Source: Verrucomicrobiota bacterium
GTDB lineage: Bacteria > Verrucomicrobiota > Verrucomicrobiia > Opitutales > UBA2995
Length of the DNA: 8,792 nt
Assembly: GCA_027297085.1 (NCBI GenBank)
Contig: JAPUIL010000107.1
Coordinates: forward strand, 1-8,792
Reading direction: 5' to 3'
The stretch's first letter is position 1, and each line of letters opens with the position of its first letter. A program made the translations under genes and the position numbers. This document shows positions 1-6,654 of this stretch, in pieces. The notes below the pieces were generated by a model that made no database searches, was not told the origin of the DNA, and was given only the letters and a program-made list of their open reading frames with translations.

Positions 1-88
1 GGGCGGGTGCGGCGTTCGCGGCACTTGCCACGGCCTGGGCCCAGTCAAGGGCCGCAGCCTTGCTCCAGCCGAAAATCCATTCTGCCAC
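1..88 (-). CDS. Possible N-terminus of an unidentified protein, cut by the left edge
   Basis: A minus-strand frame is open from a GTG at 88 to the window edge. It gives 29 residues beginning (M)AEWIFGWSKAAALDWAQA and then Ala-rich. Three Trp in the first 16 residues and the hydrophobic/Ala pattern look more protein-like than the translation upstream of the GTG. That upstream part stays open as far as an ATG at 223 but reads as Arg/Pro/Ser-rich, as translated non-coding DNA often does. No Shine-Dalgarno sequence precedes the GTG, which is also true of the clear genes here. The opposite strand is also open through this GC-rich stretch (frame 3, ending TGA at about 174), so the strand call is uncertain. 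No family can be named from so few residues. Confidence 0.3.
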   Translation of the reverse strand, partial: MAEWIFGWSKAAALDWAQAVASAANAAPA

Positions 89-331
89 GGTCGCATTCTT
101 AGTGAAAGGTGGTAGGATAGGCGAAGGCGCGCACTTCCGTGCTTTACTAAGCCGGGAGGAAGGTTCCGGGAAGTGACACGACGACAATACCGGTTGTGAA
201 GCAGGCCGGAAAACTCTCGGCATGTCAGCCCGCTGTGCCGGGCAGAAGCTATAGGCGAGGGTTGAAAAATGCGGGCTAAAGATCTCCACTAAAATGTTAC
301 GTGGGCAGGAGAGAAGAAATAGAATCCAAAA
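89..331. other. GC-rich intergenic region with inverted repeats, no identified gene
   Basis: No convincing coding frame covers this stretch. It holds several short complementary pairs. AGCCCGC at 227-233 pairs perfectly with GCGGGCT at 271-277. GCCCG at 228-232 can instead pair with CGGGC at 239-243. Others are ACAA/TTGT around 184-197, GCAC/GTGC around 131-142, and CCGG repeats between 153 and 209. This could be a structured leader of the leftward partial gene or a small RNA. I looked for RNase P, SRP, tmRNA and cobalamin-riboswitch core motifs and found none intact. Function unknown. Confidence 0.3.
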
Positions 332-631
332 TTAATCTTTGGGACCGAATACTTCTTTTAGCTCGTCCTGTTTCGGAAGGAAATCCGCAACAATTTTAAC
401 CATGGGAGTCATGAACTCCGGTTCGTTCCGATTGTTCACCCAATAGAGAAAAACTCCACCAGCAAGTAATGCTAAAACGAAAATAACCATCGTAGAGTGA
501 AACGATTTCAGTATCTTGTAGATGCTGACCACCAAAAAGATTGCGACCAAAACCATCCCCAGCGCGGAGATGTTTTCAGTGGTGGCATTCTCCATAAACC
601 AATACTGAACAGACTCTAAAATGGACTTCAT
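332..631 (-). CDS. Small hypothetical membrane protein with two predicted helices
   Basis: The frame encodes 99 residues from an ATG at 631 to a TAA at 332-334. Two hydrophobic stretches, about residues 22-40 and 47-65, are separated by a short Lys/Ser/His loop and should form a helical hairpin in the inner membrane. The C-terminal third (residues 66-99) is polar with mixed charge and ends in FGPKD. The first 20 residues are amphipathic with no signal-peptidase site. The composition (Met, Val, Ile, Leu-rich helices with flanking charges) looks like a real protein. I do not recognise the family. It lies downstream of the flavoprotein/iron-sulfur fusion on the same strand but more than 350 bp away, so joint transcription is uncertain. 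No Shine-Dalgarno sequence is seen before the ATG. Confidence 0.65.
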   Translation of the reverse strand: MKSILESVQYWFMENATTENISALGMVLVAIFLVVSIYKILKSFHSTMVIFVLALLAGGVFLYWVNNRNEPEFMTPMVKIVADFLPKQDELKEVFGPKD

Positions 632-743
632 AGCTGTTGGGCAATTGGCAAGAAGCTATCGCGAGCATAGTTTAGGGGAAGGAACAGTCCACTCGACAGG
701 TGTATTTCAATCTAAATTTACATGGCCCCCTCAAGAATAGAGC

Positions 744-980
744 TCACTCACTCATTACCCGTATCCATTGAATAGTCTGGTATTCACCTTTTCGCCTGAA
801 TCGAGCAATCTGCTCCTCTTTCTGAGACCGGCGAGGATGGCGTTTCTTAGGATTTACATTCGATTCAAAGGGATATGCCCGGGCGCTATAATTACTCCAA
901 AAAGTGCCCGGTCTTTTTTTAACAAATTCACGGCGATTTATAAATACGGATGCTGAGGTAATTTGATTCTTGAGAGGCAA
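744..980 (-). CDS. Doubtful small basic ORF downstream of the fusion gene
   Basis: A 78-codon frame starts 6 nt after the stop of the fusion gene. Its only upstream start is TTG at 980, since the sole ATG codes for the third residue from the end. The product is Lys/Arg-rich in its middle and C-terminal half (NPKKRHPRRSQKEEQIARFR is typical), with no motif I recognise. The tight spacing to the upstream gene favours translational coupling. Against it are the rare start codon, no ribosome site, and a plus-oriented terminator-like hairpin at 879-920 inside the frame. A 62-codon ORF on the opposite strand (768-956) looks less protein-like. If neither is real, 635-986 is a 350 bp intergenic region whose only evident structure is that hairpin. 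Confidence 0.25.
   Translation of the reverse strand: MPLKNQITSASVFINRREFVKKRPGTFWSNYSARAYPFESNVNPKKRHPRRSQKEEQIARFRRKGEYQTIQWIRVMSE
879..920 (+). terminator. Candidate intrinsic terminator, plus orientation
   Basis: CCGGGCGC (879-886) can pair with GTGCCCGG (904-911), giving seven Watson-Crick pairs and one G-U around a 17 nt loop. It is followed directly by TC and seven T residues (914-920). The T-run lies on the plus-strand 3' side, so it would end a rightward transcript. No rightward gene is evident upstream, so it may end an unseen RNA, limit antisense transcription into the fusion gene, or be chance. Confidence 0.4.
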
Positions 981-986
981 TAGAAT

Positions 987-3365
987 TCATGACCGCAGGC
1001 TCTTTATATCTTTTAGAAACCCGTTGAGTGAATCGACTGATTCCTTCATGTGTACCGGGGAGGCGACCAGTTGGTCGAGCCTCACACTACCCTGCCCATT
1101 GTAGCGTCCAAAACTCAGTACACCAGTCGGACAACTTTGAACACAGGCAGAACAACGCACACATTGCGGATCCTCCATGGGCATCCCTTTGTTTGCGAAA
1201 TTCATCACATCGATACCCTGGTGACAGACCGAGGTACACACATTGCAAGAAATACACTTTTTCTTGTCCGCAAATATCCTAAACTGACTGAACCGCGCAT
1301 AGATATGCATCAAGGCAGCCAATGGACAGGCGAAGCGGCACCAGATGCGCCCGGAAAAATGAAAGTAAAAAGTCACACCCAGAATACCAGCCAACCATAG
1401 ATCAACCAAGTATTTGTAATTGAATACCGGATACTTGGATAATAGCCCGGCAAAAAGTGAATCGGCAAAACTACCGGGGAAAATCCAGCCTATAACCCTA
1501 AGAACTAAAAGAATTAAAGCTGCCCCCAGCACTACCTGCCCCACCATATTTAGCCGATTCCAGAAAGGGCCATGGGGCATTTTTTGTCGATGGGCGTCAC
1601 CCAGCGTTTCAGCTAACGCTCCGCAACTGCATACCCATCCGCAATAGGCACCTTTGCCCCAGCGACGCACAATCAAGGGGATAATCACAAAGGTCTGGAT
1701 AAGCGATAATATCAACCACCCCCATACCGGTTGATCCGTAAACACATTCCAAATGAACAATGGCCAGGCCAGAATAAATCCGAAGGATCGCCAGTAGCTC
1801 GCATCAGGGAAAAAAACATCGCCAACCCACTTACCAAAACCTGACTCAAACACTCCATTGCTACCCATCCACGGCAGCAATAGGTAAGGTAAAATAAATA
1901 ACGGGATCACCTGGAAGGCCATTAGGGTCAGGGTTTGCCGTTTTATGTATGGAGTTTTTCGCCTTCGTATTCTCCGTATCCCAAAAATAACTACACTTAA
2001 ACAATAGGCCAACGAGTAATAAAATCCCGGATCTTTGGTTGCGTTTAGTAATGACCCCAGCAAGGTTCGCGTGTCACCTCCTGCGAGGTTAAAGGGGAAC
2101 CAGCCGTTGCCCTGGAAGACACTGTTCAACCATCCTCCACTTTTCCAGTGAAAAAGAAACAGACAGAAAGCAAAAAATGAAAGAAACGCAACCCAAGTAC
2201 GCTTTCTCCATTCCCCGGAAATCGCCAGGCCGGAACGGCGAAAAAAGCCTAGCGGCGCCTCGCGGCCAGTCATCACAAATACTTGGTCATTATCGATGAC
2301 CTGAGGCTCTTCACCAGCAGATTCTAACTGAATGGTTGTGGGAGTGATTTCTTTGACACGACTGCCCATTAGCAACTTAAGCGACCCGGGCGGATTATCC
2401 CCACGCATCTCCGAATTGGCAGCGGTAGAAGTACGCTCCGAAGAAGGAGTCGTAATACCGGTGGGAAAAGCCGCATCCTTTCCCAATTCTCGCAACTTAT
2501 CTATATTATCCGGTTTGGGACGGGAAAATTCATGCTTGCGATAACTCAGAGTAACATGGGCGCCACAACACACCAAGGCTATAGCCGCCTCTAAAGCGGA
2601 ATCGCCTCCCCCCACTACAAGCACCTGCTTTTGTGAAAACTCTTTCGGGTCGTGCAGCCGGTTGCTCACCTTGTCCAGGTCTTCACCTGGCACTTTCAGT
2701 TTGCGGAAGTTTCCACTCCGCCCAATGGCCACTATGACCCTCAAGGCTTCTACCGGCTCTGAATTCCGGGCATGTAATAACAAGCGTCCTTTTTTTCGCT
2801 CGATACGTTCCACCCTAAGTTGCTCGGAAGTTATTCCGTGCTCCTTCCGTTGTTGCTCCAATTCCTCAAGCAAAGCTTCCTTTACTTCCGCCTTAAATTG
2901 GAGCTCTCCGGCTGGAGTCATGCTGGTAGGATAGGTATAGATCGGTTTGCCCTTAGGGAAATTGGCAATGGTTGAAAAGTCCTGGACTGATTCGAAGAGT
3001 TTAAAGTTTAAACCCGCTTTCTTGGCTTCGATTGCTGCCGCATAACCCGATACTCCGCCACCGATAATCGCCAAATCGAGCACACCGTCCTCATCTCGCT
3101 GGGACGGAAATTCCGGCTCCGCCAGTATCGCTTGGACCGCCCTGGCCCCGGTATCGGAAGAAAACTTCAATAATGGAATGCCCGTCAAATCGCCAACCAC
3201 CCGAATGCCAGGCAGTGCGGTGGTTCCTCCTTCACCTACTTCCGGCAGTTTCTCAACCAACCCTGCGGGCCACCTGGTATGCAACCATTGTGTGTAACGT
3301 GTAATCAAAGATATCATCGCTCGGAGTTTGAGGATGTGACGCGCATCTACCTCAACTAATTCCAT
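987..3365 (-). CDS. Membrane fusion: thioredoxin-reductase-like flavoprotein + NapH/NosR-type 4Fe-4S polyferredoxin
   Basis: The 792-residue product joins two redox modules. Residues about 98-380 are a two-dinucleotide-binding oxidoreductase: an FAD Rossmann motif GGGVSG (102-107) and an NAD(P)H motif GGGDSA (252-257). It lacks the CxxC that precedes the second motif in thioredoxin reductase. A segment like the usual C-terminal FAD-binding piece (RVVGDLTGIPLLKF, 55-68) sits at the N-terminus. About seven membrane helices follow (389-407, 447-464, 478-499, 526-541, 546-566, 605-629, 652-671). The NapH/NosR-type cysteines are C575/C579/C581 and C676/C680. Two 4Fe-4S motifs follow, C704/707/710/714 and C735/738/741/745-Pro. 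Inferred role: passing electrons from NAD(P)H through FAD and Fe-S centres to a membrane or periplasmic acceptor, partner unknown. The start could instead be M17 at 3317, where the conserved-looking sequence begins. It lies 34 bp after the FmdB-like gene. Confidence 0.9.
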   Translation of the reverse strand: MELVEVDARHILKLRAMISLITRYTQWLHTRWPAGLVEKLPEVGEGGTTALPGIRVVGDLTGIPLLKFSSDTGARAVQAILAEPEFPSQRDEDGVLDLAIIGGGVSGYAAAIEAKKAGLNFKLFESVQDFSTIANFPKGKPIYTYPTSMTPAGELQFKAEVKEALLEELEQQRKEHGITSEQLRVERIERKKGRLLLHARNSEPVEALRVIVAIGRSGNFRKLKVPGEDLDKVSNRLHDPKEFSQKQVLVVGGGDSALEAAIALVCCGAHVTLSYRKHEFSRPKPDNIDKLRELGKDAAFPTGITTPSSERTSTAANSEMRGDNPPGSLKLLMGSRVKEITPTTIQLESAGEEPQVIDNDQVFVMTGREAPLGFFRRSGLAISGEWRKRTWVAFLSFFAFCLFLFHWKSGGWLNSVFQGNGWFPFNLAGGDTRTLLGSLLNATKDPGFYYSLAYCLSVVIFGIRRIRRRKTPYIKRQTLTLMAFQVIPLFILPYLLLPWMGSNGVFESGFGKWVGDVFFPDASYWRSFGFILAWPLFIWNVFTDQPVWGWLILSLIQTFVIIPLIVRRWGKGAYCGWVCSCGALAETLGDAHRQKMPHGPFWNRLNMVGQVVLGAALILLVLRVIGWIFPGSFADSLFAGLLSKYPVFNYKYLVDLWLAGILGVTFYFHFSGRIWCRFACPLAALMHIYARFSQFRIFADKKKCISCNVCTSVCHQGIDVMNFANKGMPMEDPQCVRCSACVQSCPTGVLSFGRYNGQGSVRLDQLVASPVHMKESVDSLNGFLKDIKSLRS

Positions 3366-3399
3366 CGGCTAGGTCGAACCTAACCTGCAGGGTTTGGGC

Positions 3400-3936
3400 T
3401 TAATCAAAATCGTAGAGAGTCTCGTCCTTCAACGGAGGCCCTCGAAAATTACCACTTCGGCCGCCGCCTTCATCAGAGCCTCCCATTCCAGACATAGGAT
3501 CGCCCTCCCCGTCTTCATCGCCGAATAAATCCCCAAACTGCTCTTCGAGCGCCTCGGGATCGTGCCCCTCTTCAAGTTTGCGGACCATTTCTACCATTTC
3601 CCCGGTTAACGGTTCGCCTGTCATATCGGCCATCTGGCGCATAAGTTTCCCCATCTGCCGTGGATCTGGATTATCTTCATCCATTCCGGATACGGCCCGC
3701 TCCATTTCTGCCATAGCGGCCATGATTTTGGGATCATCCATATCCGGTCCATCGTCTCCGCCTTCTCCAACCGACTTTTTCTCCACCTGACCAATAGCAA
3801 ATCCGGACACTTTCTTCACCATGCGGTATTCCGCATTATCCGGGCAGAGGGGGATCCGCTTCGCCTGTTCAGAGTTTCGGGCGAAAAACTGGTATATCTT
3901 ATGATTATCCGGGCAGTAAAATTCGTAAATGGGCAT
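3400..3936 (-). CDS. FmdB-like protein with degenerate zinc ribbon and acidic tail
   Basis: The product has 178 residues. Its start, MPIYEFYCPDNH, matches the opening of FmdB-family putative regulatory zinc ribbons (MPIYEYxCxxC). Both expected CxxC knuckles are CPDN: C8 is followed by PDN and C31 by PDN, so each second cysteine is missing. H12 might partly replace one ligand, otherwise zinc binding is probably lost. Residues about 55-140 are rich in Met, Glu and Asp and helical in character, and 138-165 is a Gly/Asp/Glu low-complexity tail. This is much longer than a minimal FmdB domain of 70-110 residues. It is soluble and presumably cytoplasmic, with no signal peptide. It sits 34 bp before the flavoprotein/Fe-S fusion and 72 bp after the helicase, so a link with the fusion is plausible but unproven. 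Exact function unknown. Confidence 0.8.
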   Translation of the reverse strand: MPIYEFYCPDNHKIYQFFARNSEQAKRIPLCPDNAEYRMVKKVSGFAIGQVEKKSVGEGGDDGPDMDDPKIMAAMAEMERAVSGMDEDNPDPRQMGKLMRQMADMTGEPLTGEMVEMVRKLEEGHDPEALEEQFGDLFGDEDGEGDPMSGMGGSDEGGGRSGNFRGPPLKDETLYDFD

Positions 3937-4008
3937 AACTTAAACTTTGGCCTAACTGTTCAAGGAAAACACAGCCACGAGTCAACCCTGGGTTAGGAGT
4001 TAGCGACC

Positions 4009-6474
4009 CTACTTTGAAAGTCTTATATGGTGCTCGATTTTCTGCTTTTGCACGGGAGTCAATGGCGGAACTTCAACCAGCGACTGCTGAGCCTCCCGGC
4101 TAAAGAGCAATTTTTCCGCCTCCGCCTGCAAAGCACGCCAGCGCTCCCAGTCAAAATCCGGAGCACGGGCGGTGTGTCGCAGCAGGCTTATCCATTCAAG
4201 GCGCACGCGTTCCACATCACCGAGTAAAACTCCTTCACCCTGCAGCATGTCGCCTTGCTGTGCTTCATATCGCACCAACACCTCGGCCGCACCTTCGCCG
4301 TAATCAGAAGGCATACCTTTCTCAAGATACCCTTCAAAAGTCGCATTTCCATAGGTAGCTCGGCAAACGCTTCCCAAGCGTGAACTGAAACTTTCAAAAT
4401 CTCCAAATCGGTGCCCGGCCCGTAAATTTGCCAAGTCAAACACCAGTTCAGAAATTTCGTAGGACTTTTCTTCCAGGGCTGCAGCGATGGCCAGACCTTC
4501 ACCATAGTTAAAATAACTAAAAATCCTTCCTCGCCGCGTAGGCTTACCCTCCCAATCAATCAGACCCAGACGAAACCAGGCTTGTGTTGGCGATAGACCT
4601 CCCATATCACCTGATTCCTGCTCCAAAACATGAGCGGCAAACGACCCGATGTCTTCCACCACATGCTCACGGCGCGGAGCACCAAGCAGAAAATTGTCCT
4701 GCGCATCCTTCGTGGCAAATACTACCGCATCCGAAAAATCGATACGCCCATATAGCGTTCCTTTCCGTTCCACTACTTCCACAAGTTTACCCCCACCGGT
4801 CAGTACAGGTATCTGAGATAGGATGATCCGCTCAAAAGGATCGTAATACCAGTAGCGTGAGGTTGGCCGTTTGCCATTGGGTTTGTGTTTCGCTAGTCTC
4901 TTGCGTAACCATTTTGTCAACACAATGTCTTTTTTGTCCTCGTCTTTAGACCATGATGCGAGAGGGATTTCGCGGCCGTATCGTTTTTCGGGAGTATCGG
5001 TGATCAAACAGACCTGACCTTCGCCGGCTACACGCAAGGTTTTCGAAATCGACAGGGCTGGAACCCAGGTACCGTCCTGATAAAGAAGCGTCTTCCCCAA
5101 TGGCGCTTTGACAGGCGCCTTCTTGCGTTCCCAAACTCCTTCAACATTCTTAAATTCTTCGATGCTCCTTTGCTTGCGTGCATCATTCAGCTTCGGTTGC
5201 AAAAGACGGTTCTTTTCTCTGCGGGCAATGAAGCTTTCCAATCCCAGAGAAACGACTTGTTCACTAAAGAGGCGTTCGGTGAGTTTTCTTGCTGCTGTGA
5301 GCGGATCCTCTCCCCGCTCATTGGCAGCAGCCATTACTCCAATCAAACTGGGCCAATCTACCTGATTGACCCGCCGAAGCTTCAATGCACTGGCCATATA
5401 AGCCCTGGGTTTTCCCGGAACGACCAGCGTATATCCACGCGTGTCACGACCCCGCCGTCCTGCCCGTCCAAACATTTGCAATAGCTCATCCGGTCGCACG
5501 CGATGGATTCGATGACCTACCCGGTACTCGGTATCGGCTACAGCAACAGATCGCATAGAAAAGTTGATGCCCGAAGCCAGCCCCATGGTAGCCACAACCA
5601 CGCGTAGTTGCCCGGCTTTGGCCAGAGGCTCAATCACCCCCGCTCGCTGCAGGTAGCTAAGCCCACTGTGGTGGTAGGCGATCCGGGTTTTAAGCAAGCG
5701 CGATAATGAACGTCCAGCCAGCCGTTGCTGCTCGGGACTGAGAAGCAAATATTCATCCACTGGCAGTTCTTTACATAATTGCTTCGCCAAGGTCTCAGCC
5801 GCACTACGGTAAGGGGCAAAAATCAGCAATGGTCCCAGATTCGCAACCAGGGCCTTGGTGACTATACGAGGCCAGTACCCACGAATCCGCTGTGGCACTT
5901 TGATTTTCAATTGTTCGACGAACACTTCTTCCTGAGGAACCGACCGCTGGGTGTGGCGCAGGAGCACTGCATCTCGACCTATTCGGTTCAGCCAGGCTAC
6001 CAAATCCTGGGGATTGGAAACACTGCCGCTAAGAATCAGGATTTGAGTACCAGCTGGGACCGTGGCAAGCGCCAGCTCGTAGTTTACCCCACGCACCGGA
6101 TCAGCCAGCATCTGATATTCGTCAATGACCAAAAGCCCCGGCCCCTTTCCACGTAAAAATAGCCCTTTCTGCGTTTCCAGCGTGGCTACCAGAACCCTGG
6201 CATCAGGATTTTCGACAATATCGCCCGTGCAAATGCCCACATCCCAACCTTTTTCCCGCCATTCCATAAGCTTATCGTTGGCAAGAGCCCGAGTAGGCAC
6301 GGTGAAAATAGCCTGTTTTCGCAATCCTTGGTCCACAAACAATTCGAAAATGTAGGTCTTGCCAGCTCCGGTTGGGGCATGGACAACCAAGTCTCGACCA
6401 GCCAAAAGATGCCGAACTGCTTCCTGTTGCCACAGGTCGGGTATGAGGAGGTCTGGCTTGAAGGTTGAGTCCAT
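4009..6474 (-). CDS. Ski2-like superfamily 2 helicase (DEAD/DEAH-box type)
   Basis: The 821-residue product carries a complete SF2 helicase core. Q-like segment LWQQEAV is at 14-20, motif I APTGAGKT at 33-40, Ia TVPTRALAN at 58-66, TGD at 83-85, and motif II as DEYQ (118-121) rather than DEAD/DEAH/DExH. Motif III is LSGS (148-151). The second RecA domain has IFAPYRSA (218-225), YHHSGL (267-272), motif V ATMGLASGINF (295-305) and motif VI QMFGRAGRRGRD (333-344). The motif V/VI wording and the HHSGL motif are typical of Ski2/Mtr4/Hel308-like enzymes. It should use ATP to unwind or remodel RNA or DNA. About 380 C-terminal residues (440-821) match no domain I recognise. The ATG at 6474 gives motif I at the usual distance from the N-terminus. 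It is divergent from HPr and leads the minus-strand gene series. Confidence 0.9.
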   Translation of the reverse strand: MDSTFKPDLLIPDLWQQEAVRHLLAGRDLVVHAPTGAGKTYIFELFVDQGLRKQAIFTVPTRALANDKLMEWREKGWDVGICTGDIVENPDARVLVATLETQKGLFLRGKGPGLLVIDEYQMLADPVRGVNYELALATVPAGTQILILSGSVSNPQDLVAWLNRIGRDAVLLRHTQRSVPQEEVFVEQLKIKVPQRIRGYWPRIVTKALVANLGPLLIFAPYRSAAETLAKQLCKELPVDEYLLLSPEQQRLAGRSLSRLLKTRIAYHHSGLSYLQRAGVIEPLAKAGQLRVVVATMGLASGINFSMRSVAVADTEYRVGHRIHRVRPDELLQMFGRAGRRGRDTRGYTLVVPGKPRAYMASALKLRRVNQVDWPSLIGVMAAANERGEDPLTAARKLTERLFSEQVVSLGLESFIARREKNRLLQPKLNDARKQRSIEEFKNVEGVWERKKAPVKAPLGKTLLYQDGTWVPALSISKTLRVAGEGQVCLITDTPEKRYGREIPLASWSKDEDKKDIVLTKWLRKRLAKHKPNGKRPTSRYWYYDPFERIILSQIPVLTGGGKLVEVVERKGTLYGRIDFSDAVVFATKDAQDNFLLGAPRREHVVEDIGSFAAHVLEQESGDMGGLSPTQAWFRLGLIDWEGKPTRRGRIFSYFNYGEGLAIAAALEEKSYEISELVFDLANLRAGHRFGDFESFSSRLGSVCRATYGNATFEGYLEKGMPSDYGEGAAEVLVRYEAQQGDMLQGEGVLLGDVERVRLEWISLLRHTARAPDFDWERWRALQAEAEKLLFSREAQQSLVEVPPLTPVQKQKIEHHIRLSK

Positions 6475-6654
6475 GTTTATTGACAGTTTCCCGGTAAAAA
6501 TTGCCTATCGAAGATAAGTTAAAGTCTTCCCATATTCCGAAGCTACAATTGAAATCTCAAGATTATCCCTTGACCCATTTACCTTTCGATCTTTACTCAA
6601 TTCGTTTTAGGATAGGGTATCTTCATACTCCTCACATAAACTTAAAACGAACAT
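6475..6654 (+). promoter_or_regulatory. Divergent promoter region between the helicase and HPr
   Basis: This 180 bp AT-richer gap separates two divergent starts, so it must contain both promoters if each is transcribed alone. A weak rightward candidate is TTGACC at 6570-6575 with TACTCA at 6594-6599 (18 nt spacer), giving a leader of about 50 nt. TTGACA at 6480-6485 is a perfect -35 hexamer but has no good -10 at the expected distance. No ribosome-binding site precedes either ATG. Confidence 0.3.

Noticed and set aside
1..174. A plus-strand frame open from the left edge to TGA at about 174, as a gene's C-terminus
   Set aside because: The translation is Ala-rich in the GC-rich part but becomes ordinary and unstructured after it; the minus-strand reading with three Trp looks more like a protein, though neither is secure.
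120..280. RNase P, SRP RNA or cobalamin riboswitch in the GC-rich intergenic region
   Set aside because: Some words look alike (CCCGGCTTA on the minus strand, GGAGGAAGGTTCCGGG on the plus strand), but the other conserved blocks and their spacing are absent, and the region is too short for RNase P RNA.
700..735. A GAGGGGG sequence followed by ATG on the minus strand near 725, resembling a ribosome site and start
   Set aside because: The ATG is followed immediately by TAA, so there is no coding frame.
768..956. A 62-codon plus-strand ORF starting near the end of the intergenic gap
   Set aside because: It has no recognisable motif, runs through the terminator-like hairpin and has no start signal; probably chance.
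1050..1400. A 116-codon open frame on the plus strand
   Set aside because: It lies antisense to the Fe-S part of the fusion gene, whose cysteine motifs are unmistakable; the plus translation has no domain and random-looking composition.
5779..6156. A 125-codon plus-strand frame, and a 123-codon minus-strand frame at 4188-4559
   Set aside because: Both are shadows of the helicase reading frame, whose motifs I to VI and continuous C-terminal half occupy these positions.
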